The position numbers and the translations under genes are program-made. A stretch of DNA of 64,000 nucleotides from Sphingobacteriales bacterium (GTDB lineage: Bacteria > Bacteroidota > Bacteroidia > Sphingobacteriales > Sphingobacteriaceae), in NCBI GenBank assembly GCA_004293485.1, contig RDYW01000036.1:24793-88792 (forward strand), in the 5' to 3' direction. Positions 30,506-40,132 of this stretch are shown here, piece after piece. Position 1 is the first letter of the stretch. Each line of letters starts with the position of its first letter. The notes beneath the pieces are model-generated. The model did no database searches and was not told where the DNA came from. It worked only from the letters and a program-made list of their open reading frames with translations.

Positions 30506-31153
30506 ATGAATAACTTATTTTCTTACTTTACACCAAAAGATAAAAAATTTTTTCCCTTATTCGAAAAATCTGGTCTTAATTTAGTAGCCATGTCGCAATC
30601 GTTGGTTGATTTAGTAAACTCTGCCCCCGGTAACATCGAAAAACGAGAAGCTATATACAAAAAAATAGGCGAGTTAGAGCATATAGGCGATGATATTACC
30701 CACCAAATATATATCGAACTAGGCAAAAATTTTATTACCCCCTTTGATAGAGAAGATATACATGCATTAGGTTCGGCCTTAGATGAAGTAGCCGATTATA
30801 TACATGGTTCGGCTTCGCGTATGAATTTATATCAAGTAGATGAAATGACCGAACCAATTAAAAAACTAGCCGGTTTTATTTTACAAGCAACTACCGAAAT
30901 TTCGAAAGCTCTTATCGAACTAAAAAACTACAAAAGCATCCGCATTATTGCTGATGCCTGTATAAGAATAAATAATATTGAAAACCAAGCCGACTATATT
31001 TTTGATAAAGCTGTAGGCGAGCTATTTACTTACGAAAAAGATGCTATTACAATTATTAAGTATAAAGAGGTTTTATCAGCTATGGAAACCGCAACTGATA
31101 TGTGCGAAGATGTAGCCAATGTACTCGAATCAATATTGATAAAAAACGCATAG
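30506..31153 (+). CDS. DUF47/PhoU-like phosphate transport accessory protein
   Basis: FSYFTPKDKKFFPLFEKSGLNLVAMSQSLVDLVN...EHIGDDITHQIYIELGKNFITPFDREDIHALGSALDEVADYIHGSASRM; next to PiT. Confidence 0.93.
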   Translation: MNNLFSYFTPKDKKFFPLFEKSGLNLVAMSQSLVDLVNSAPGNIEKREAIYKKIGELEHIGDDITHQIYIELGKNFITPFDREDIHALGSALDEVADYIHGSASRMNLYQVDEMTEPIKKLAGFILQATTEISKALIELKNYKSIRIIADACIRINNIENQADYIFDKAVGELFTYEKDAITIIKYKEVLSAMETATDMCEDVANVLESILIKNA

Positions 31154-31171
31154 TATTAAAAAAAGCATTTA

Positions 31172-32185
31172 ATGGTAACCACGCTCTTAGTTATTGTAAT
31201 ATTTTTGGCCATAGGCTTCGATTTTATAAATGGCTTTCACGATGCTGCAAACTCAATAGCCACCATAGTATCTACAAAAGTACTTAGCCCTACTATGGCA
31301 GTACTTTGGGCAGCAGTTTTTAATTTTGCTGCTTACTTTTACTTTACCGACCATAAAGTAGCTAACACTATTGCTAAAACCGTAATCGAACAATACATTA
31401 CTTTAGAGGTTATACTTTCGGGCTTACTGGCCGCTATTTTGTGGAATTTACTTACTTGGTACTATGGCATACCATCTAGTTCGTCGCACACCTTAATTGG
31501 TGGCTTTGCGGGTGCTGGTATAGCACATGCCTTATTTTTAGGCGATAGTATGTTGCAAGCAATAAACATGGCTCCCGTTTTAAAAACAATTTCTTTTATT
31601 GTTTTAGCACCTGTAATAGGGATGTTAATATCAATAGTTATTACCTTAATTATCATAAATGTTGCTAAAAATTCTAAGCCTGCTGCTGCCGAAGTTTGGT
31701 TTAAAAGGCTACAATTGGCCTCTTCTGCGGCATTAAGTTTTACCCATGGCGGTAACGATGCACAAAAAGTAATGGGTATTATATACATTGCCATGGTAGC
31801 GGCTAAAGTGTTAAATATAGGTGATGAGATGCCCGAATGGATTCCGCTTTCATGCTACGCCGCTATTGCTCTAGGTACCATGAGTGGGGGCTGGCGCATT
31901 GTAAAAACAATGGGTACTAAAATTACCAAAGTTACTCCACTTGAAGGTGTAGGAGCCGAAGCAGCTGGCGCCATAACCCTTGGTATTACCGAGCATTTTG
32001 GTATCCCTGTATCAACAACCCATACTTTAACTGGTGCTATTATTGGGGTGGGCATGGTTAAGCGGGTATCGGCGGTTCGTTGGGGAGTAACCATTAGTTT
32101 GCTATGGGCTTGGGTATTAACTATTCCGGTTTCGGCAGTGTTGGCTGGTTTGGTGTTTGCCATAGTGCATTTTATTAGCAAATAA
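31172..32185 (+). CDS. pit: Inorganic phosphate transporter, PiT family
   Basis: FDFINGFHDAANSIATIVSTKVLSP...PSSSSHTLIGGFAGAG...FTHGGNDAQKVMGII...GIPVSTTHTLTGAIIGVG. Confidence 0.95.
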   Translation: MVTTLLVIVIFLAIGFDFINGFHDAANSIATIVSTKVLSPTMAVLWAAVFNFAAYFYFTDHKVANTIAKTVIEQYITLEVILSGLLAAILWNLLTWYYGIPSSSSHTLIGGFAGAGIAHALFLGDSMLQAINMAPVLKTISFIVLAPVIGMLISIVITLIIINVAKNSKPAAAEVWFKRLQLASSAALSFTHGGNDAQKVMGIIYIAMVAAKVLNIGDEMPEWIPLSCYAAIALGTMSGGWRIVKTMGTKITKVTPLEGVGAEAAGAITLGITEHFGIPVSTTHTLTGAIIGVGMVKRVSAVRWGVTISLLWAWVLTIPVSAVLAGLVFAIVHFISK

Positions 32186-32318
32186 CTTTAGTAGGGTTAA
32201 ATAAAATAGCTTTAAAATCGAAACCGTTGTTAATTAAATTATTACTATATTTTAGCCATTTTTAAGGTGGTAACTTGCTAAGTTTTATCCCGGTTTACCT
32301 AACAGGGGTTGCAAATAT

Positions 32319-33035
32319 TTATACCATCAAACTCGCAGCTGCGGTATCTAAAAACCAATACACTTGGCCATTGCAGGGGTTTATTAATTGGGCTGGGTAA
32401 TTATCAATATCTCTTTCGCCTTTTATAACCGCTTTTACGGCATCGGCCTTAGCCAAACCAAAGGTTAAAAAAGCAATGTTTTTGGCTTTGTTTATTAATG
32501 GCGCAGTTAAAGTAATGCGGTAAACCTGTTGGGTGGCCACATAAACTTCTTTAACCAGCTCTTCATCAATCCATAAAACCGAGGTATGCGGAAACAACGA
32601 TGCCGTATGTGCATCGTTACCTAGGCCTAATAAAATTAAATCGAAAACGGGTTCTTCATCAAAAAACAGGCAAATACATTTGGCATATTCTAAGGCTGCC
32701 GAAGCGGGGTCCACCTCGGTATCAACCGCAAAAATATTTTCTTCGGGTATGTTTAGCGCATCTAAAAAAGCGGTTTTGGCCATTAAAAAATTGCTATCGG
32801 GGCTATCGGCAGGTACGTAACGTTCATCGCCAAAAAAGAAAAAAACATTAGCCCAATCGGTAGCGGTTTTATACTCGGCGGCAAGCAGCTCGAACATTTT
32901 TTTAGGCGAGCTTCCGCCCGAAAGGGCAACTGTAAACCGTCCATTTTCGGCAATGGCTTCGTTGGCTTTTTGTATAAATAAATCGGCGTTAAGCCTAATT
33001 AATTCGTCAATATTGTCTTTTATTATTATTTCCAT
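32319..33035 (-). CDS. pgl: 6-phosphogluconolactonase
   Basis: FTVALSGGSSPKKMFELLA...WANVFFFFGDERYVPADSPDSNFLMAKTAFL...LILLGLGNDAHTASLFPHT. Confidence 0.94.
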   Translation of the reverse strand: MEIIIKDNIDELIRLNADLFIQKANEAIAENGRFTVALSGGSSPKKMFELLAAEYKTATDWANVFFFFGDERYVPADSPDSNFLMAKTAFLDALNIPEENIFAVDTEVDPASAALEYAKCICLFFDEEPVFDLILLGLGNDAHTASLFPHTSVLWIDEELVKEVYVATQQVYRITLTAPLINKAKNIAFLTFGLAKADAVKAVIKGERDIDNYPAQLINPCNGQVYWFLDTAAASLMV

Positions 33036-34555
33036 TACGATTTTGGTTTTTTAGAAACGGGTAAACTGTACCAATGGAAGCCATCTTTGGCAATTAGGGC
33101 TTCGGCAAGCTCGGGTCCCCAGCTATCGGCCGAGTAATTAGGGAAGTTTAAACTGGTTTTTTTCTCCCAAAACTCAATCACAGGCATCAGCAATTCCCAG
33201 GCCACTTCTACTTGGTCGGCCCGCATAAATAGGGTTTGGTCACCTTGTAGCACATCTAGCAACAAGGTTTCGTAAGCCTCGGGGCCATCGTGTGTGTAAG
33301 TGCCTTGGTAATCAAAAACCATATCAACCGGGTTAAGCACCATATTTACACCTGGGCGTTTGGCTTGCACTTGCAGGCGGATGCTCATTTCGGGCTGTAT
33401 GCTTATAATTAAGCGGTTTTGTTGCCATATTTCGGCAGCATCATCTGGGAAAATTTTGTGTGGCACATCTTTAAACTGTATGCTAATGATAGACGATTGC
33501 TGGTGCATACGCTTGCCTGTACGTACATAAAAAGGCACATTTTGCCAACGCCAATTGTCCACAAAAAATTTAAGTGCCGCAAAAGTTTCGGTGTTCGATT
33601 GTGGGTTAACGCCTTTTTCTTCGCGGTAGCCGTTTACCTCTTCGCCCTCAACCCAGCCGCCATTGTACTGGCCACGCACAATGTTTTGGTTAAGTTCTTG
33701 CGCATTAAACGGCCTTATGGCTTTAAGCACATCAACCCTGCGGTTACGCACTTCATCGGCACCAAAACTTACGGGCGACTCCATAGCTACCAAGCAAACC
33801 AACTGTAACAGATGGTTTTGCACCATATCTCGCAATGCACCCGAGTGGTCGTAATAACCGCCACGGTCGCCTACACCAATTTTTTCGCTTACCGATATTT
33901 GTACGTGTTCAATAAAATTACGGTTCCAAACGGGTTCAAACAAAGCGTTGGCAAACCTAAAAGCCATCATATTTTGTACGGTTTCTTTACCCAAATAATG
34001 GTCTATTCGGTAAATTTGGCTCTCATCAAAAATACCTCTTAATAAAATATTTAAGGCCTTGGCCGATTCAAGGTCGTGGCCAAAAGGTTTTTCAATCACA
34101 ATGCGGCAACGGCATTTATCTTGGGTAAGTTTTACTTTGGCTAAGTTTTCGGCAATTATAGGGAAAAACCTAGGCGCTACGGCTAGGTAATGCACCACGT
34201 TTGCGGGCTCAGTCCATTCATCGTCGCATTTATCAATAATTTGGCTTAGGTTTTGGTAAGTTTTTTCTTGCTCTAAATCGGCATTTAAAAACCTAATATT
34301 TTCGGCAAACGCTTTCCAAGTTTTAGTGTCGGGTTTGCCACTTCGGCTAAACTCGGTAACACCTTCTAGCATTTCTTTGCGGTAACTTTCAAGCGTATAT
34401 TCGGTACGGCCTAGCCCAATTATGGCAAACTGGGAGGGCATAAATTTATCGAGGTAAAGGTTATATAAGGCGGGTATTAATTTGCGGGCGGCTAAATCGC
34501 CGGTGCCACCAAAAATCATAAATACGGTTGGTTTTATGCTTATTTCTGTTTTCAT
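33035..34555 (-). CDS. zwf: Glucose-6-phosphate 1-dehydrogenase
   Basis: FMIFGGTGDLAARKLIPALYNLY...RIVIEKPFGHDLESAKALN...IYRIDHYLGKETVQNMMAFRFAN; TAATG overlap with pgl. Confidence 0.97.
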   Translation of the reverse strand: MKTEISIKPTVFMIFGGTGDLAARKLIPALYNLYLDKFMPSQFAIIGLGRTEYTLESYRKEMLEGVTEFSRSGKPDTKTWKAFAENIRFLNADLEQEKTYQNLSQIIDKCDDEWTEPANVVHYLAVAPRFFPIIAENLAKVKLTQDKCRCRIVIEKPFGHDLESAKALNILLRGIFDESQIYRIDHYLGKETVQNMMAFRFANALFEPVWNRNFIEHVQISVSEKIGVGDRGGYYDHSGALRDMVQNHLLQLVCLVAMESPVSFGADEVRNRRVDVLKAIRPFNAQELNQNIVRGQYNGGWVEGEEVNGYREEKGVNPQSNTETFAALKFFVDNWRWQNVPFYVRTGKRMHQQSSIISIQFKDVPHKIFPDDAAEIWQQNRLIISIQPEMSIRLQVQAKRPGVNMVLNPVDMVFDYQGTYTHDGPEAYETLLLDVLQGDQTLFMRADQVEVAWELLMPVIEFWEKKTSLNFPNYSADSWGPELAEALIAKDGFHWYSLPVSKKPKS

Positions 34556-34578
34556 TTTTTAGTTTTTAGTTTTGATTT

Positions 34579-35988
34579 TTAGTTTTCCCACTGGGTGTGA
34601 AAAACGCCATCGTAGCCAATTTTTTCGTAGGTATGTGCGCCAAAAAAATCGCGTTGGGCTTGTATTAAATTGCTGGGCATATTGCCGGTACTTAACATTT
34701 CAAAATAGCTTAAAGCAGCCGTAAATGCGGGTGCGCCAACGCCTGCGGCCATTACGCGGGCCATTACGCTGCGTGTTGCAGGTAAAATTTGTTTTACGCT
34801 TTCGCTGATTTTGGCGTCGAGCAGCAAATGTTCTAAATCGTTTTTGGTACTGTATGCTTGGTAAATATCTTCTAAAAATTTAGCCCTAATAATACAACCG
34901 CCACGCCAAATTTTAGAAATTTCGGCCATATTTAAACCGTAATTATAGGCCTGCGATGCCATAAATAAATTGTGCATTCCTTGGGCGTAAGTTACTACGG
35001 TGGCAAAATACATGGTTTGCTCAAGGGCAATTAAAAACTCGGCCTTATCGGTTTGTATGGTTTGTTTTGTGCCATAAATAGCCTCGGCGTTAAGCCTTAA
35101 TTGTTTAAGTTTTGATAGGTTGCGCATAGTAACCGCAGTATCAATTACGGTAATTGGGGCTTCTAAATCCATTGCAATTTGGCTTGTCCACTTACCTGTA
35201 CCCTTCGATTTTGCGGCATCTTTAATCTCATCTAACAATAAATGGCTGGCTCCGGCTTCTTTAAAAGCAAAAATATCTTTGGTAATTTCTATCAAATACG
35301 ATTTTAAGCGACCTTGGTTCCAGCCGTTAAAAACTTCGTAAATTTCATCGTTAGGCATTTGCAAGCCGTTTTTCATTACCGAATAAGCCTCCGAAATTAA
35401 CTGCATTAATGCGTACTCGATACCGTTATGCACCATTTTTACAAAATGCCCCGATGCCCCTGGGCCAATATAGGTTACACAAGGTTCGCCGTTTACTTTT
35501 ACGGCCACGGCTTCAAAAATAGGCTTTACGGTTTCGTAAGCGGCTTTATCGCCCCCAGGCATCATACTTGGGCCACGCCTAGCACCCTCTTCACCACCCG
35601 AAATACCCATACCAAAAAAGTGTAAGCCAACTTGGTTAAGTTCAATCACACGGCGTTCGGTATCGGCCACGTACGAGTTTCCACCATCAATAATCATATC
35701 GCCTTTATCTAAAAGCGGTATCAATTCGGCAATTACGTTATCCACAATTTTGCCCGCCGGCACCAAAAGCATTACCGCTTTTGGGCTTTGTAGGTTGGCT
35801 ATAAAAGCAGCAATATCATTAAACCCAATGGTGCCGGTTGGCTGCCCTTCGTGGTTTATTTTTTCTACCATTTTTAAATCACGGTCGTACCCACACACGT
35901 TAAAGCCGTGGTCGGCCATGTTTAGTAACAGGTTTCTACCCATTGTACCTAGGCCTATCATACCTAGAGCGCATTTTTTATTTTCCAT
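34579..35988 (-). CDS. gnd: 6-phosphogluconate dehydrogenase (NADP-dependent, decarboxylating)
   Basis: IGLGTMGRNLLLNMADHGFNVCGYDRD...GGNSYVADTERR...GMGISGGEEGARRGPSMMPGGD...FVKMVHNGIEYALMQLISE. Confidence 0.97.
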   Translation of the reverse strand: MENKKCALGMIGLGTMGRNLLLNMADHGFNVCGYDRDLKMVEKINHEGQPTGTIGFNDIAAFIANLQSPKAVMLLVPAGKIVDNVIAELIPLLDKGDMIIDGGNSYVADTERRVIELNQVGLHFFGMGISGGEEGARRGPSMMPGGDKAAYETVKPIFEAVAVKVNGEPCVTYIGPGASGHFVKMVHNGIEYALMQLISEAYSVMKNGLQMPNDEIYEVFNGWNQGRLKSYLIEITKDIFAFKEAGASHLLLDEIKDAAKSKGTGKWTSQIAMDLEAPITVIDTAVTMRNLSKLKQLRLNAEAIYGTKQTIQTDKAEFLIALEQTMYFATVVTYAQGMHNLFMASQAYNYGLNMAEISKIWRGGCIIRAKFLEDIYQAYSTKNDLEHLLLDAKISESVKQILPATRSVMARVMAAGVGAPAFTAALSYFEMLSTGNMPSNLIQAQRDFFGAHTYEKIGYDGVFHTQWEN

Positions 35989-36048
35989 TTTTTTTGTTTT
36001 GAACCAATGGCTTACGACCTTTAGCCGTTTGTGTTTTATTTTTTATTT

Positions 36049-36142
36049 GGGCGTGTCCCCTCCAAAAAGGGGGCGGGCTTTTCGTTGCAATAATTTTGCC
36101 CCAAAAGGCAAAATTGATTTCCACTGCAATCCCTCACGCAAA
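36049..36142. repeat. Long structured intergenic element with GGGCGTGTCCC...ATCCCTCACGCAAA ends
   Basis: Outer GCGTG (36051-36055) pairs with CACGC (36135-36139); inner hairpins CCCCT(ccaaaa)AGGGG (36057-36072) and AATTTTGCC(ccaaaa)GGCAAAATT (36092-36115). Confidence 0.6.
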
Positions 36143-36423
36143 ATTTACTTTGGATATTATTTACAAATTAATTAAAAGGGTTAAATGCCTAACTAAGCTA
36201 GTTTCATTTTTTTTTAACGTAGAAACCTAACATCTTAATTATTATTCTCTACTTTAAAAAAATAGCCTTTGTTTGTTCCGCAGTTTTCGGCTAACTATTT
36301 ATTTTTATGCACACTTGGGCATTGCTTTGGTTTTACCAACGTTAGCTAAACGATAAAAACAATCACAAATTAACACCACCCAAAAAACAAAGCGCAAGCA
36401 CTAAACCTACCAACTACTATGCA

Positions 36424-38439
36424 CTAACCAGCTATCACCACTTTTGCTTTCGCTACTACATTGGCTACGGTAAATCCAAACTCTTCCATTAACACTTCAG
36501 CTGGGGCCGATTCGCCAAACCTATCTAAACCAATAGCAATGCCGTTATCGGTAACGTATTTATGCCAGCCTAAGGTGGATGCCATTTCTACCGAAACACG
36601 TTTTTTAATATGTTTAGGTAAAACCGAGTTTTTGTAAGCTGCATCTTGCTGCTCGAACAATTCCCACGATGGCATACTTACCACACGGCTGCTAATACCT
36701 TCGGCTTTTAGTTGTTCTTGGGCTTTCATAATTAACGAAACTTCGGAACCAGTGGCTAGTAATATTACTTGCGCATCGCCCTCACAATCAGAAACAATAT
36801 AAGCACCTTTCTCTACATTTTTGGCACTTCCGTATTTATCTTGATCAATAATTGGTAAAGCCTGGCGGGTTAATATCAAACAAACCGGGCCAGTAGTATG
36901 CGCTAAAGCTACACGCCACGCTTGTGCGGTTTCGTTGGCATCGGCAGGGCGTAAAATTAGGGTATTAGGGATAGAGCGTAACGAGATTAACTGCTCAACA
37001 GGTTGGTGCGTGGTGCCATCTTCGCCTAAGCCAATACTATCGTGGGTGTATATAAATATCGAACGTATTTTCATAATAGCTGCCAAGCGTATGGTTGGTC
37101 GCATGTACTCCGAAAATATTAAAAACGTGGCACAGTATGGTATAATGTTGTGCGATAGTGCCATACCATTGGCAATAGCACCCATGGCGTGTTCGCGTAT
37201 ACCAAAGTGGAAGTTTCGTCCAGCGTAATTATCGGCAGTAAATGATGTTGCACCATCAATTAAAGTATTGGTTGATGGGGCTAAATCGGCCGAGCCACCA
37301 ATCATTTGTGGCAAAGTTGCAGCAATAGCGTTTATAACTTTGCCCGATGCGCTGCGGGTGGCAATGGCCTTATCAGTACCAGCAAAAACGGGTAAAGTAT
37401 TTTCCCAATCTTGTGGCAAAGCACCGCTGGCTAACAATTCGTACTCGGCCGCTAAGGCGGGATAAGCTACTTTATAATCGCTGTAAAGCGTATTCCAAGC
37501 GGCTTCATCGGCTGCGCCTTTGCTGCCTTGTTGGTTGTAAAATGCCAACACTTCGGCTGGTATTACAAAGCTTTCATCGGGGTTAAACCCAAATGCTTTT
37601 TTAACCAGTTTTAATTCCTCCACACCCAGTGGCGAACCGTGGGCTTCGTAACTATCTACTTTGTTGGGGCTACCAAAACCAATATGGGTACGCACTTTTA
37701 TAAGCGTAGGTTTATCGGTTACTAGTTTTGCTTGTTCAACTGCGGCGGCAATAGCATCAATATCGTTACCATCGGTTACTACCAAAACTTGCCATCCGTA
37801 AGCTTCAAAACGCATTTTAACATCTTCGGTAAACGATACATTGGTATCGCCCTCGATAGATATATGGTTATCGTCGTACAAATAAATGAGGTTACCAAGT
37901 TTTAAATGTCCAGCAAGCGATGCTGCTTCTGCTGCTACACCTTCTTGCAAATCGCCATCGCTTACAATGGCGTAAATGTTATAATCGAAAAGGTTAAAAC
38001 CAGGTTTATTAAACCTTGCGGCAATGTGTTTTTGTGCGATAGAAAAACCTACCCCATTGGCAAAACCTTGGCCCAGTGGGCCTGTGGTAACTTCAATACC
38101 TTGTAAATGTCCGTACTCAGGGTGGCCAGCAGTTTTGCTGTGCATTTGCCTAAAATCTTTAATATCATCTAAGGTAATATCATCGTAACCAGTAAGGTAC
38201 AACATACTGTATTGCAACATACAACCGTGGCCTGCCGATAAAATAAACCTATCGCGGTTTACCCATTTGGGGCTTTTGGCGTTATATTTCATTTGGTTGG
38301 CATATATTACGTGTGCCATTGGTGCTGCGCCCATAGGCATACCTGGGTGGCCCGAGTTTGCTTTTTGTACTGCATCGGCCGATAAAATACGAACCGTATT
38401 AATTGCTAATTGCTCAATTGTTTGATTTTTAATTTCCAT
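36424..38439 (-). CDS. tkt: Transketolase
   Basis: NTVRILSADAVQKANSGHPGMPMGAAPMAHVIYANQMKYN...NRDRFILSAGHGCMLQYSMLYLTGY...THDSIGLGEDGTTHQPVEQLISLRSIPNTLILRPAD. Confidence 0.97.
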   Translation of the reverse strand: MEIKNQTIEQLAINTVRILSADAVQKANSGHPGMPMGAAPMAHVIYANQMKYNAKSPKWVNRDRFILSAGHGCMLQYSMLYLTGYDDITLDDIKDFRQMHSKTAGHPEYGHLQGIEVTTGPLGQGFANGVGFSIAQKHIAARFNKPGFNLFDYNIYAIVSDGDLQEGVAAEAASLAGHLKLGNLIYLYDDNHISIEGDTNVSFTEDVKMRFEAYGWQVLVVTDGNDIDAIAAAVEQAKLVTDKPTLIKVRTHIGFGSPNKVDSYEAHGSPLGVEELKLVKKAFGFNPDESFVIPAEVLAFYNQQGSKGAADEAAWNTLYSDYKVAYPALAAEYELLASGALPQDWENTLPVFAGTDKAIATRSASGKVINAIAATLPQMIGGSADLAPSTNTLIDGATSFTADNYAGRNFHFGIREHAMGAIANGMALSHNIIPYCATFLIFSEYMRPTIRLAAIMKIRSIFIYTHDSIGLGEDGTTHQPVEQLISLRSIPNTLILRPADANETAQAWRVALAHTTGPVCLILTRQALPIIDQDKYGSAKNVEKGAYIVSDCEGDAQVILLATGSEVSLIMKAQEQLKAEGISSRVVSMPSWELFEQQDAAYKNSVLPKHIKKRVSVEMASTLGWHKYVTDNGIAIGLDRFGESAPAEVLMEEFGFTVANVVAKAKVVIAG

Positions 38440-38451
38440 TTTTTGTTTTGA

Positions 38452-39210
38452 TTATTGATTTGGATGTGCTGTTTTTACACAGTAGCTTTCGGCCACTTGC
38501 CATAAAAAAGCACCACCTTTAATCCCGTCTTTATTACTTACTGTTTGTATGTTTTTATCTAGTTTAAAATTTAATCGCTTGGCATTGCCTCCACTTAAAA
38601 ATAAGTTATCATAATTTACTACCGTTTTAAAAGTGTTTAATACCTCTTTCATTCGGTTATTCCAGGTTTCTAAGCCTTCTTTTTGCAATGCCTTTTCGCC
38701 CACAAAGGCATCGTAATCTTTACTTTTGGTTACCGGTAAATGGGCTAGTTCTAAATGTGGTAGCAAAGCACCACCCATAAATAAAGCTGTACCAAAGCCA
38801 GTGCCAAGGGTAATAACCATTTCTAAGCCTTTACGGTTTATTAAAGCAAGGCCTTGAAAATCGGCATCGTTTACTACACGTGTAGGTTTTTCAAACTGTT
38901 TGGCAAGTATCTGCCCGAGGTTAACATTTTCCCAGTAATGGTTACCTAAATTAGGTGCTGTTTTTATTACACCATCTTTTACAAAGCCAGGAAAGCCTAC
39001 GGCAATTTTATCAAATTGCGGAAAATTTTTAACTAGTTCGGCAATAGATTGAGCAGTATTTTCGGGGCTGGCTATTTTTGGCGTTTCGATTCGTTGGTAC
39101 TCGGATAGATATTCACCATTTTTATTTAATACTGCAGCTTTTATATGCGAACCGCCTATATCTATGGCAAGTATAGCTTGTTTGGTTGGTTTTTTTGAAA
39201 TATTTGTCAT
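38452..39210 (-). CDS. ROK-family glucokinase, polyphosphate-glucokinase-like
   Basis: ILAIDIGGSHIKAAVLNKNGE...VAVGFPGFVKDGVIKTAPNLGNHYWENVNLGQIL...VVNDADFQGLAL...VITLGTGFGTALFMGG; no CxCGxxGCxE zinc motif. Confidence 0.85.
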   Translation of the reverse strand: MTNISKKPTKQAILAIDIGGSHIKAAVLNKNGEYLSEYQRIETPKIASPENTAQSIAELVKNFPQFDKIAVGFPGFVKDGVIKTAPNLGNHYWENVNLGQILAKQFEKPTRVVNDADFQGLALINRKGLEMVITLGTGFGTALFMGGALLPHLELAHLPVTKSKDYDAFVGEKALQKEGLETWNNRMKEVLNTFKTVVNYDNLFLSGGNAKRLNFKLDKNIQTVSNKDGIKGGAFLWQVAESYCVKTAHPNQ

Positions 39211-39304
39211 AATTTAAGCATAATTTGCTTGTTTTAACCCCGATATTATACAACTGGCAAAACTAAATTTTTTATTTAAAAATCGGTTATTTAAAAACAT
39301 AAAA

Positions 39305-39332
39305 AAACCGTAGCTATAAAAGTAGTTACGGT
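39305..39332 (-). terminator. Rho-independent terminator downstream of the AhpD-like gene
   Basis: AACCGTAGCTA(taaaag)TAGTTACGGTT: 11-bp stem with one G-U; on the minus strand followed by a T-tract. Confidence 0.75.
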
Positions 39333-39410
39333 TATAAAAATTATTGTACAATTTTAAATTATATGCCAAAGCTTTAGCAAATTGTGGTAAAAATAATAGG
39401 GTGTTGTTTT

Positions 39411-39992
39411 TTAAAAAATTATTTTACCAACAGAGGTAACTAATGATGCAATTCTTACAGCATCAAAAATTCTTTCTTCTTTGGTATTCATTTTTATTAA
39501 CGAATCTTCGTGGGCGTTTACACACATTTCGCAACCGTTTACGGCCGAAATAGCCAAACTCATAAGTTCAAAAAATTCTTTGCTCGTTACTGGTTTCATC
39601 ATAATTTGCATGCGTATGCGGGCAGGTATCTGTGTATATTTTTCTTTTTGAGTAAAATGCCTAAAACGGTAAAAAATATTATTGCTTGCCAGTAGCGAAG
39701 CGCAAGATACAGCTTCGGCCAATTCATCTTCACTAGCCTCAAACTTAAGAGCGTAGGCTTTATAAAAATTTACTAATACCGTATTTTGGTTATTGGCAGC
39801 CACGCTTAATGCTAACAGCCCGCATTCTTTTTCGTTAATATATTCTGATGTTAGTGTACTGTTAAAATTAAGTTTTAAATCTCGAAGGTATTTAAACTCG
39901 GTTTGGTTAATAATTTCTAATGCGGGGGTGTTTATTTCTGATAAGCCAAAAATCTCTAAAAGTTCGGCGGTTGTTTCTTTAATATTGCTCAT
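39411..39992 (-). CDS. AhpD-like carboxymuconolactone decarboxylase family protein
   Basis: AhpD-type CxxC: AISAVNGCEMCVNAHEDSLIKMNTKEERIFDAVRIAS; adjacent to a peroxiredoxin. Confidence 0.87.
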   Translation of the reverse strand: MSNIKETTAELLEIFGLSEINTPALEIINQTEFKYLRDLKLNFNSTLTSEYINEKECGLLALSVAANNQNTVLVNFYKAYALKFEASEDELAEAVSCASLLASNNIFYRFRHFTQKEKYTQIPARIRMQIMMKPVTSKEFFELMSLAISAVNGCEMCVNAHEDSLIKMNTKEERIFDAVRIASLVTSVGKIIF

Positions 39993-40065
39993 ATTTATTG
40001 GTTTAAAATATTTTTGGTGGGATGCTTATGCGTACCAAAAATAATGCACATTAGTTTTTATTAAG

Positions 40066-40094
40066 CCTCGATAGAAAAGAAGTATCTATCGAGG
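40066..40094 (-). terminator. Hairpin/possible terminator downstream of the peroxiredoxin gene
   Basis: CCTCGATAGA(aaagaagta)TCTATCGAGG perfect 10-bp stem at 40066-40075/40085-40094; weak T-tract. Confidence 0.5.
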
Positions 40095-40132
40095 TTTAAA
40101 TGTTTAGTATTTTAGAATGGTTTTTGCTAGCT

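Noticed and set aside
35750-36175. 141-aa ORF across the gnd 5' end and the following intergenic element
   Set aside because: Antisense to gnd and extends through the structured repeat; no signal, RBS or domain support.
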